Shown here piece after piece: positions 8,750 to 15,757 of a stretch of 62,931 nucleotides of DNA. The stretch spans positions 1-62,931 of the IMG/VR virus record IMGVR_UViG_3300017782_000013; one strand, given 5' to 3'. The notes beneath the pieces are model-generated. The model was given only the letters and a program-made list of their open reading frames with translations, was not told where the DNA came from and ran no database searches. This DNA is from a virus. Each line of letters opens with the position of its first letter. The stretch's first letter is position 1. The translations under genes and the position numbers were made by a program.

Positions 8750-10635
8750 ATTTCACATCCTCCCGCAGTACATGATAGTTCTTGAACACCCTTGACGTTA
8801 TCATCTTCTTCAACTAAAGAATCCCAGTTCAGTTCTGTCGGCATTTTAGCTAATAACTCCTTATATTGCTCCTCAGTACATTCTTCATAAGGTGCTTGTT
8901 TGTATGTACCGCCATCCCAAGGGAGAAAAGATATACCAGAAATTTTACTAAAGTTTTTCCAAACCCAAGCTCCTACTTCTACCCATTCTTCTTCTTTGAC
9001 AGAAATAGTTACTGATGGTTTATGTTCGCACCACTCTTCCTGATACATCAACCATAGTTCTAAATGTTCAATGGCGGTTAAATCTTTTCTCATTATAGCT
9101 GATTCAGGTGATTTTATGGGGAATGAAAACACCGCAGTAGAATCGGGTTTCATTACACAATCCTCAGTAGGTACACCTGACTTCTTTAAAAAATCCGTAA
9201 GAGGGTCTTTTTTATCTCCACGCACCCTACGAATATAATAAGGGCTATGTCTACCATGAATACCAGAGGCAGTATTGCACAACTGACTAACAGTCCCAGA
9301 AGGCTTGACACAAGTGATAGCAGTCGATTGCGGGATTCCGAGTAAAACAGATAAGTCAGCGTTTGTTTTAACAGCCACTTGTTTGAGGTCTGCGAGTATT
9401 CCCCTAGTTCCGTCATCAACTTTCCCCATAAATTGGTTGTCTAAAATACCTGTAAGAGAAACACCTAACAGCCTTTCTTCCTCTGTATTCTTCTGCCATA
9501 TTTTGCGTAAGTATGGAAAATGAGTAAGTGTCGATTGCCAAGTACCTAATATTGTAGCTATTTCTACTTTTTCTTTCAAGGTTGCGGGAGTATCTTCTTC
9601 CCTCACTATTACCTCTGAGAGATTACAGAACTGATAAGGACGCAAAATAATTTCGCTGCAAGGATTACAACCAAATTCATAATTGGAGAGTCTTCTTTTG
9701 AGGGATGCTACTTGTCGTTTACTAGCCCCTCTACTAAATATCCCACGCTCTCCTGATTTTGAATCATACAAACTTTTCCATTCAGATAAAAATTGTCCAG
9801 TATCAGGTTCTACCTCATATACTGCTGAGTTATTAGCTAAGGCTCTTTGTCCCTCTTGTTGCCACCATGCTCCTGACTTACAAGACCTCATATGGTCGTC
9901 CTCTAAATCAGATAAAGAAATCATAGCTGACCTACGCACACCACCAACTACTACAACTTCCCCAATCTTACACATAATATCGTGGCACTCGATTGAGTTT
10001 AGCTTACGACCTGCTGCTTTGCGAAACTTACCAATTACAAATTTGAACAAACTTTCAAGTGGTTCTGGGCCTGATGCTCTACCACCAAATGTTTTTAATC
10101 TAGCTCCTGATGGTCTAACTTTTCTCATATCCCATTTTGGAATCTCGCCAGAATATAACAAAGCGATTAACTGTCTTAGGCTTTTCGCCCAACCCTCTTT
10201 ACTATCTGACACCGAAATAACGGTTTCAGACTCAAACATCTTTTCTGGTATTTCGGGTAACTGATTTATATACTTGTGTTCGACTGAGTAGCCGACACCA
10301 GTTCCGCACAAAAGAATATACATAGATTCGTCAAACGATTTCACATCATCAACAGGCAAATAACTACAATTGTAAGCTGCTGTGTTATCTCTTTCACAAG
10401 CCCTTCCGCCCGTCATAATCGCTCTCATGCTAGGCATAACTTCTAACTTGCATATTGCTTCATGCACTCTAAACTTAGTAGGGGTATCAACTACATGACC
10501 AACCTCTTTTTCTAAATGATTAACCATGAAATCCATATACCGACTGACGGATTCACTCCAATTCTCTCTCCTTTTTTCGTCTGTCATATATCGTGCGTAT
10601 CTGCTCTTAGCTATAAATTGGCTATATAAGTCCAT
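8746..10635 (-). CDS. nrdJ: Class II (adenosylcobalamin-dependent) ribonucleotide reductase
   Basis: A 629-residue monomeric-type reductase that makes deoxyribonucleotides for phage DNA. Key residues are visible: C90 (AAYNCSY) and C337 as the active-site thiol pair, NPCSE at 324-328 with C326 as the radical cysteine, and the C-terminal redox pair C622/C627 (CTAGGC). The spacings 326-337 and 622-627 equal those of the Lactobacillus leichmannii enzyme (408-419, 731-736). At 629 residues it is about 110 shorter than that enzyme. No NrdB-like radical subunit is needed or present, so B12 must come from the host. It starts directly after the polymerase stop. Confidence 0.93.
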   Translation of the reverse strand: MDLYSQFIAKSRYARYMTDEKRRENWSESVSRYMDFMVNHLEKEVGHVVDTPTKFRVHEAICKLEVMPSMRAIMTGGRACERDNTAAYNCSYLPVDDVKSFDESMYILLCGTGVGYSVEHKYINQLPEIPEKMFESETVISVSDSKEGWAKSLRQLIALLYSGEIPKWDMRKVRPSGARLKTFGGRASGPEPLESLFKFVIGKFRKAAGRKLNSIECHDIMCKIGEVVVVGGVRRSAMISLSDLEDDHMRSCKSGAWWQQEGQRALANNSAVYEVEPDTGQFLSEWKSLYDSKSGERGIFSRGASKRQVASLKRRLSNYEFGCNPCSEIILRPYQFCNLSEVIVREEDTPATLKEKVEIATILGTWQSTLTHFPYLRKIWQKNTEEERLLGVSLTGILDNQFMGKVDDGTRGILADLKQVAVKTNADLSVLLGIPQSTAITCVKPSGTVSQLCNTASGIHGRHSPYYIRRVRGDKKDPLTDFLKKSGVPTEDCVMKPDSTAVFSFPIKSPESAIMRKDLTAIEHLELWLMYQEEWCEHKPSVTISVKEEEWVEVGAWVWKNFSKISGISFLPWDGGTYKQAPYEECTEEQYKELLAKMPTELNWDSLVEEDDNVKGVQELSCTAGGCEI

Positions 10636-12465
10636 TTAACAATCTCCATAAGATTTTCCAAAAGTCGCCTCGCAAGACAAAGGTAATCCCTTAGCCCATT
10701 GAGGCACGAAATTCATACTATTTTGAACATAAGAAAGGGCTTCTTCGATTTCAGATTCTCTTGCTACACACACAACAGAATCATGAACAGTCAATGCTAC
10801 TTTGTATTGTTTAGAAATTAAAAGCAATTGCTCCGCAACAATACACCTTGCAAGGGCTTGTACTACGTTCTCAACAACAGAACCACCCCAAATATTGACT
10901 TCTCCATCTCTTGACTCGTAAGAAAATTTAATGCGATTGTTTTCAGTTTTATGTTTTAACTTCGGGTATCTTATTTTAAAAGAATTAGGTAACTCAAAAC
11001 AATTTGCATTTATATTAGGGACACCCCTAACTCCAAATATCCCATCTTCTCCTTTTTTCTCTTCAAACAGTTCTAACATTTTATCAGCTTGATTCCACAA
11101 TTCAACCACTTTATTATTAACTTTTCTATATGAACCTACAATTGCTTTAGATTCTTCGTCTGTAATATATAATGGAGAACTACTAACCTTTAAATACGAC
11201 TGGAACTTCTGCCAACCCGTGCCATACCCACAACCAAGCACCGCAGTTTTACCTACAAAGCGTTCGATTGGTGATATTTTTTCGACTTCCTTATTATATA
11301 TTTTAGAAGCCATAATCTTGTAAACGTCCTGCTTATCTGCAAATTGTTTTACTACATTGTCTTGACCAGAAAGCCAAGCTAAAACTCTTGCCTCTATTTG
11401 TGATGAATCACAATTTATAATTACATAACCATCAGGAGCAACCAAAGCCTTTTTAATAACAGACTTTTCTTTATCACGGCTAGGTAAGTTTTGTAAGTTT
11501 ACTTTATCCGAGCCTGACCACCTTCCCGTGTGTGCCCCATAGTATTTTAACGGAATAGGTAATTTGTTATTCATTCTTTGAGCTACGCCAATAAATCTTT
11601 CTAACCTAGTTTCTTCGATAGTAGATTTTATTGATAGTCTAGCTTCGGCTAACATTTTTATAGGTACACATTTGTGTTTCAATAAATCTAAAAAAGCAAC
11701 ATCTGTTTTTGCCAACGCTAAAGTTTCTTTTCCAGTCCGAGGGCTAATTTTTGTAGGTGGTTCTACACCTAAATTTTCCAGTAACATGGCGAACTTCTGA
11801 TTCGACATTATGGTTTCCCTGTCTTGACCGCAATCATTTAGTATCTTCTTTTTTTCAGTTAAAACTTTCTTCAATTGTTTAGTGAGTAAATCTACCTGGA
11901 GATTCAATACTGGTTCTAAATACATATTTAGAGTGGTATGGATTAGCTGCAGCTCGCTGAGTGGACAAGACTTCACTAGACACTTAAAAAGTTTGTAAGT
12001 TAGTTCAACATCATTCTTACAATATTTTGCGTACTGTTTTAATTCTTGTTCAGAAAAATCTACTTTTCGTTTATCTTTTGCCTCGTGAACCTCCGTGCCT
12101 TTCTCTCCTATGTTATATCTTTCAGAGAGTGCTTTTAATGACGCACCTTGTTCTACTCCGTGTAATGCTCTGCCCATACAAAGTGTGTCTAGCCAACCTA
12201 ACTTTGGTGATAACCCAAATTTAAACTTGAGTATCGCTCCATCAAATAAAGTATTGTGTGCAAGGCAAAACGTAGACCAATCAAACTTATAAAGAAACTC
12301 TTTTGTTTCCTCAAACGTACCAGAAAACCATTCAGTCTCTTGGTCGCCTTGTTTAACCGCCACCCCTATGATTTCAAAGTCAGAATGATTTATATATTCT
12401 TCGGTAGTAAGTTTGGTAAGAGAATAACCTCGACCATAAAAAGTTTCAAAGTCTATGGTTATCAT
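10636..12465 (-). CDS. Family A DNA polymerase with DEDDy 3'-5' exonuclease
   Basis: A 609-residue replicative polymerase. The exonuclease domain has D5-x-E7 (IDFET), D75 (NTLFDG) and YCKND with Y148 and D152. The polymerase domain has HTGRWSGSDKVNLQNLP (312-328), motif A with D353 (NCDSSQIEAR), the O-helix (RFVGKTAVLGCGYG, about 402-415) and motif C with H561-D562 (LTVHDSVV). It is compact, with no 5'-nuclease domain. It overlaps the VRR-NUC gene by 20 bases and abuts the reductase gene, forming a core replication block. Confidence 0.95.
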   Translation of the reverse strand: MITIDFETFYGRGYSLTKLTTEEYINHSDFEIIGVAVKQGDQETEWFSGTFEETKEFLYKFDWSTFCLAHNTLFDGAILKFKFGLSPKLGWLDTLCMGRALHGVEQGASLKALSERYNIGEKGTEVHEAKDKRKVDFSEQELKQYAKYCKNDVELTYKLFKCLVKSCPLSELQLIHTTLNMYLEPVLNLQVDLLTKQLKKVLTEKKKILNDCGQDRETIMSNQKFAMLLENLGVEPPTKISPRTGKETLALAKTDVAFLDLLKHKCVPIKMLAEARLSIKSTIEETRLERFIGVAQRMNNKLPIPLKYYGAHTGRWSGSDKVNLQNLPSRDKEKSVIKKALVAPDGYVIINCDSSQIEARVLAWLSGQDNVVKQFADKQDVYKIMASKIYNKEVEKISPIERFVGKTAVLGCGYGTGWQKFQSYLKVSSSPLYITDEESKAIVGSYRKVNNKVVELWNQADKMLELFEEKKGEDGIFGVRGVPNINANCFELPNSFKIRYPKLKHKTENNRIKFSYESRDGEVNIWGGSVVENVVQALARCIVAEQLLLISKQYKVALTVHDSVVCVARESEIEEALSYVQNSMNFVPQWAKGLPLSCEATFGKSYGDC

Positions 12466-12754
12466 CTATTCTTTTCAATATCCTATGTAAATGCTCTAAG
12501 TTATCTTCGTTGACTACGAGTGCAGTCCCTCCTGCTGTTTTGATTTTTTCTAAATTAGATAATTGGAGAGCAGTAGGTTTGTTTGTACCCGCCTTACATT
12601 CAATACCAATAAAATTACCATGTAGACAAGCAATTATGTCAGGTATTCCACTACTACCATATCCGCCTGTAACTGGGTAAAAATAGTAACAATCGAATTG
12701 CTTTAAAATACTAACGCATTTATCTTTAACTTTTTTTTCTGGTGTTTTTGCCAT
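12446..12754 (-). CDS. VRR-NUC domain nuclease (102 aa)
   Basis: A minimal PD-(D/E)XK nuclease of the VRR-NUC type: SSGIPDII with D39, then ECKAG with E52 and K54, followed by ALQLSNLEKIKTAGG as in this family. Stand-alone phage VRR-NUC proteins are structure-selective, Holliday-junction-like nucleases. It overlaps the DUF3310 gene upstream and the polymerase gene downstream, so it belongs to the replication operon. Confidence 0.88.
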   Translation of the reverse strand: MAKTPEKKVKDKCVSILKQFDCYYFYPVTGGYGSSGIPDIIACLHGNFIGIECKAGTNKPTALQLSNLEKIKTAGGTALVVNEDNLEHLHRILKRIDDNHRL

Positions 12755-13007
12755 AATATTTCTCTATTATTTCCTCATAATTTTCTCTTACAAACTCTAA
12801 ACAATGAATAGCTTTTTCAATATCCTGAAGTCCGCCTTTATCAGAAAACCTTGAAATATATCTTAGAACATCACTCGTCCAAGGGTCTAAGCCCCACCGC
12901 AATCTTACTTCCCAAGGTTGTAATTTTTTCTTAGTGTAGTGGTCGCCACCAACTTGTTTTAAACCATCTTTTATATAATCTTTAATTGTTCCGTGTTCTT
13001 TTTTCAT
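12726..13007 (-). CDS. DUF3310 protein (T7 gp1.7 nucleotide-kinase-like)
   Basis: A 93-residue protein with the DUF3310 pattern: VGGDHYTKKKLQPWEV near residues 19-34, then VLRYISRFSDKGGLQDIEKAIHCLEF. The T7 member (gp1.7) has nucleotide kinase activity, so a role in nucleotide supply is plausible next to the reductase and polymerase. The ATG overlaps the stop region of the 83-aa gene upstream. Catalysis here is inferred from the family only. Confidence 0.85.
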   Translation of the reverse strand: MKKEHGTIKDYIKDGLKQVGGDHYTKKKLQPWEVRLRWGLDPWTSDVLRYISRFSDKGGLQDIEKAIHCLEFVRENYEEIIEKYYGKNTRKKS

Positions 13008-13255
13008 CTTTTAAATCCTAATCTTTCTCTACGTTCTTGGTCATCTTCAAAGTGTAGCAACATACACTCTTGTCTTAATTTTTCTTCTGTCCATTTATAC
13101 TGTGCTTCTGCAATTTTGTTTCCATCTCCATAACCCATTTTATACGCAGTTTCCCACATTGATTTCATATGGTCTATATTGTTTACAGTTGCGTAATAAG
13201 TTAAAAATGCTGTACCCAAAATACATAAAGAGAAAAAAAATTTATTCATCTTCAA
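13004..13255 (-). CDS. Small membrane-anchored or secreted protein (83 aa)
   Basis: Residues about 5-24 (KFFFSLCILGTAFLTYYATV) form a hydrophobic segment after a short Lys-containing start, i.e. a signal anchor. The rest is charged (YGDGNKIAEAQYKWTEEKLRQE). It overlaps the methyltransferase gene by 14 bases and the DUF3310 gene by 4 bases. No family recognised. Confidence 0.65.
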   Translation of the reverse strand: MKMNKFFFSLCILGTAFLTYYATVNNIDHMKSMWETAYKMGYGDGNKIAEAQYKWTEEKLRQECMLLHFEDDQERRERLGFKR

Positions 13256-14318
13256 GCCTTTCTTCTATCAATTTTTTGTAGTCAGGATTCAGTTCTATCA
13301 ATACTGAATGGCGGTTGTTTTTCTTGGCTACTAACCCTGTTGTACCCGCACCCGCAAATGGGTCTAAAATATATCTTTGGGGAGGACAACTTGCCAACAC
13401 GCAAGGCTCAATCAAATCCTCTGGGTAAGTGGCAAAATGAGCCTTTTTGTATGGTTTAGTTGTAACACTCCAAACACTTCTTTTATTTTTCTTTAAACCA
13501 TTTTTACCTGACATTGAGTTCATTTTTGTGCCTCGTCTAGCATCTCCCCGTGAACCTCTATCGTCATTAGGGTATTTGCATGGTTCTTTAATAGCTTCGT
13601 TATCAAAGTAATAGCTTTTGTTTTTACTAAATAGAAAAATATATTCGTGTGCTTTCGTACATCTATCTTTTACAGACTCAGGCATAGGATTTGGTTTGTG
13701 CCAAATTATATCTTGTCTTAAATACCACCCAAACTCTTGCATGGCGAACGCAAACTTCCACGGGATTCCCATGAGGTCTTTCTCTTTGTAATTATATAAT
13801 TTATTAGCCCGTTTCGGGTTGTGTGAAGGCAAATCCTGTGATGTTTTACTGACTGTTTGCTTTGGCATAGATTGTCCACGCTTTGGTCGATAGTTATAAT
13901 AACTATCCCCAAGATTTACCCATACAGTTCCATCTTCACGCAACACTCTATGTACTTCAGCAAAGACACTTACTAGGCTACTAATATATAATTCAGGAGT
14001 TTCTTCTAGTCCAAGCTGTTCATCATCTCTAACCGCACCACACTTCGGACAAGTCGTTTTATAAATAGCATCTCCTACTACTGAGCCTTGGTCGTGCATA
14101 CCTTGATGTCCTGTAATCGTTTTTACAGTTTTACCAATTTTTGTAGTTCTTTTATGTGGACAGTTCGAGTCGCCACCAATCCATTTTCCAGTTCCGTAAT
14201 CTCGGAGTCCGTAATATGGCGGAGAGGTGATAACTGATTGTATTGATTTTTCTGGCATTGTCTGTATTACATCTTTACAGTTGCCAACCTTAATAATTGT
14301 TTTAGGCGGTAATATCAT
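13242..14318 (-). CDS. DNA methyltransferase (TSPPY type, N4-cytosine or N6-adenine)
   Basis: A 358-residue amino-methyltransferase with the catalytic motif first (TSPPYYG, residues 31-37) and the SAM-binding motif near the C-terminus (DPFAGAGTTG, about 319-328), i.e. beta-class order. An insert after the catalytic motif has C53, C90 and C93 (CPHK ... CPKCG) that may bind zinc. A TSPPY motif fits either N4-cytosine or N6-adenine methylation. No restriction enzyme lies nearby, so it is probably an orphan enzyme protecting phage DNA from host restriction. It overlaps the upstream 109-aa gene by 17 bases. Confidence 0.9.
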   Translation of the reverse strand: MILPPKTIIKVGNCKDVIQTMPEKSIQSVITSPPYYGLRDYGTGKWIGGDSNCPHKRTTKIGKTVKTITGHQGMHDQGSVVGDAIYKTTCPKCGAVRDDEQLGLEETPELYISSLVSVFAEVHRVLREDGTVWVNLGDSYYNYRPKRGQSMPKQTVSKTSQDLPSHNPKRANKLYNYKEKDLMGIPWKFAFAMQEFGWYLRQDIIWHKPNPMPESVKDRCTKAHEYIFLFSKNKSYYFDNEAIKEPCKYPNDDRGSRGDARRGTKMNSMSGKNGLKKNKRSVWSVTTKPYKKAHFATYPEDLIEPCVLASCPPQRYILDPFAGAGTTGLVAKKNNRHSVLIELNPDYKKLIEERLEDE

Positions 14319-14631
14319 CTACTTCTCCCTCGACCGATTTAATTAAATTTATTATTTGGTCTTGGGTTAAGTAGCATTGAACAGAGAGGTCATGTTGTTT
14401 ATCCGTTACTAAACGCTTAAAAAAACCATTGTCGTTAAAAGTAGAGTCTACCAATTTAGATATTATATCTTTTGGTATTTGGTTTTCTGTAACAACTAAA
14501 TGATTTAACCTATCGTACTTTGACGGCATCTTTGTAGAATCCAAGATGACAAACTTCCAACAAGTTTTTGGCTCTGATACCAGAGATTTTTTTCTTTTAA
14601 ACTCAACCCAAATATCTTTTTCTTCACTCAT
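14302..14631 (-). CDS. Hypothetical protein (109 aa)
   Basis: No recognised family. An acidic/basic N-terminus (MSEEKDIWVEFKRKKS) is followed by a mixed domain with a C-terminal helix (LTQDQIINLIKSVEGEVDD). It overlaps the methyltransferase start by 17 bases, so it is co-translated with it. Two TTTACAT motifs (minus strand, 14651-14676) and an AT-rich GGTATAAAAT lie upstream and could hold a promoter for this operon, but the spacing is not canonical. Confidence 0.65.
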   Translation of the reverse strand: MSEEKDIWVEFKRKKSLVSEPKTCWKFVILDSTKMPSKYDRLNHLVVTENQIPKDIISKLVDSTFNDNGFFKRLVTDKQHDLSVQCYLTQDQIINLIKSVEGEVDDITA

Positions 14632-14702
14632 TTTTTATTATTTTATACCCCTATGTAAAGCTGTAATGTAAATACTACCATACTAATTTTATGCGATACC
14701 AG

Positions 14703-14858
14703 TTATTTTATTTTATTCTTTTCCGTAACTTTAATTTTGTCTTCGGTACTCATGTCTTGCCAATTACATATTTCTTCGACTGTTCTATTGCAACCGATAC
14801 AGACGTTATCTTTTAATTCGCACACGCCAATACAAGGGGACTCTATCTCTGTTTCCAC
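14703..14858 (-). CDS. DUF1289 small cysteine protein (51 aa)
   Basis: The product starts at GTG and reads METEIESPCIGVCELKDN followed by CIGCNRTVEEICNWQDMSTEDK. This is the DUF1289 pattern: SPCIGVC, CxGC, RT-x-EI-x-W, MS-x-E-K. The four Cys probably bind a metal or Fe-S cluster. A TAA codon in the same frame lies two codons upstream, so GTG is the only start that includes the conserved SPC. It lies between the terminator at 14884-14917 and the 109-aa gene. DUF1289 genes are common in Proteobacteria; function unknown. Confidence 0.75.
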   Translation of the reverse strand: METEIESPCIGVCELKDNVCIGCNRTVEEICNWQDMSTEDKIKVTEKNKIK

Positions 14859-14883
14859 ATCTTATTTTATCATTTTGAGTAGA

Positions 14884-14917
14884 CAAAAAAAAGGCAACCA
14901 TTATCGGTTGCCTTAAA
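14884..14917 (-). terminator. Rho-independent terminator ending the MoxR/VWA operon
   Basis: Perfect 9-bp stem AAGGCAACC (14891-14899) / GGTTGCCTT (14906-14914) with a 6-base loop. On the minus strand it is followed by TTTTTTTT (plus A run 14885-14892). It separates the 15.0-21.7 kb operon from the replication genes. Confidence 0.85.
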
Positions 14918-14925
14918 ATAAGCTG

Positions 14926-14941
14926 ACGGCAAGATTGCCGT
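14926..14941. repeat. Dispersed hairpin repeat A (ACGGC-N6-GCCGT)
   Basis: ACGGCAAGATTGCCGT folds into a 7-bp stem with a 2-base loop. It shares CTGACGGC-N6-GCCGT with copies at 19427, 21868 and 22375. It lies just upstream of the strong terminator at 14884. Confidence 0.7.
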
Positions 14942-14965
14942 TTGATAATTTAGCCGTTCATAGTT

Positions 14966-14987
14966 TTACAGAATATATATTTTGTAA
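14966..14987. promoter_or_regulatory. Near-perfect 22-bp palindrome (operator candidate)
   Basis: TTACA (14966-14970) and TGTAA (14983-14987) flank the palindrome AATATATATT (14972-14981); only one symmetric pair of bases departs from perfect symmetry. The minus-strand half, CTTACAAAATATATATT, recurs exactly at 49447-49463, just before the tail-fibre gene. No standard -35/-10 pair could be placed over it. Confidence 0.45.
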
Positions 14988-15033
14988 GTATCTAGTTCGC
15001 TGCTGACATCAGCTACATAACAAAAATTACAAA

Positions 15034-15423
15034 TTATATCTTGTGCGAAATTCTTTTCAGAGTCGCCTCCAAGTCAACTAGATTTTCTCGCATATAATCT
15101 TCTGCTGAGATACCAGGTTTCTGTCTTAACTCCTGTAATCTATCTTTCACAACTTGTATCTGAGCTTGGACTAAACTCCTTGACACTTTCTTAAAGAAAC
15201 AATATTTCTCAAACACTTTCAATCCTGTCCATGCTTGCTTGTGCGTTGGTTCTCTACCAATATGTTTCTTCATAGAAATAGACCTACAAATATCTATTTC
15301 ACGGGGGGTTAGATGTTCTGTTTCCTTACCCCAGATGATAACCTTTTCCCACTCAGAACAAGTGATAAAAGCACAACGCTCAATTCTTGATACTGAACCC
15401 ATGATAACGTCATTCATTTTCAT
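15034..15423 (-). CDS. Hypothetical protein (129 aa)
   Basis: Last gene of the MoxR/VWA operon. AGGAG lies 6 bases before the ATG, which overlaps the stop region of the 52-aa ORF. The C-terminal half is helical and charged (SLVQAQIQVVKDRLQELRQ, then EDYMRENLVDLEATLKRIS), suggesting a coiled coil. No known domain recognised. Confidence 0.65.
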   Translation of the reverse strand: MKMNDVIMGSVSRIERCAFITCSEWEKVIIWGKETEHLTPREIDICRSISMKKHIGREPTHKQAWTGLKVFEKYCFFKKVSRSLVQAQIQVVKDRLQELRQKPGISAEDYMRENLVDLEATLKRISHKI

Positions 15424-15578
15424 TTGACACTCCTGTTTTTAGATTTATAAGAATAATACTCCTCTTCAACAACTACCAACTTAGAGAAATCGCTTTGCTT
15501 CATCTTCTCCGCTACGTCTTTGGGAATATGTATTAGCACAAACTTTTCCTCCAGCCGTTTCTTCAAACTAAGTTCCAT
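15420..15578 (-). CDS. Small hypothetical protein (52 aa)
   Basis: ATG 15578 is chosen because GAAAGGAG lies 5 bases before it; an upstream ATG at 15614 lacks such a site. The product begins MELSLKKRLEEKFVLIHIP and ends in a basic tail. It overlaps the next gene by 4 bases. Function unknown. Confidence 0.6.
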   Translation of the reverse strand: MELSLKKRLEEKFVLIHIPKDVAEKMKQSDFSKLVVVEEEYYSYKSKNRSVK

Positions 15579-15592
15579 ACCAACTCCTTTCT

Positions 15593-15757
15593 TTAGTGAT
15601 AAGTTTTTATCCATTTTTGTAATAGACTTCTTGCGGTGTATTTATCAACATCAAACTCAGCCATGATAAGTCTTGTTGTACCCATCATGTTGACTTCGCC
15701 TGATTCTCTAAGTAAGTCTAAGTAGAAAAATACTTCATCTTGGTTTTCATGTTCCAT
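15593..15757 (-). CDS. Small hypothetical protein (54 aa)
   Basis: The ATG shares its A with the TGA of the 726-aa gene, and GGAG lies about 8 bases upstream, so it is coupled. The second half (TRLIMAEFDVDKYTARSLLQ) resembles a short winged-helix or HTH unit: helix, turn with DVDKYTAR, helix. Possibly a small DNA-binding protein; unproven. Confidence 0.6.
   Translation of the reverse strand: MEHENQDEVFFYLDLLRESGEVNMMGTTRLIMAEFDVDKYTARSLLQKWIKTYH

Noticed and set aside
9683-10264. 193-codon plus-strand frame inside the reductase gene
   Set aside because: It lies opposite a gene with all catalytic residues intact and has no independent signal such as an RBS or a plausible fold.
14640-15033. 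Possible tRNA or small RNA gene in the gap
   Set aside because: No cloverleaf or GTTC-AA T-loop pattern could be found; the gap is explained by the DUF1289 gene, a terminator, a hairpin repeat and a palindrome.
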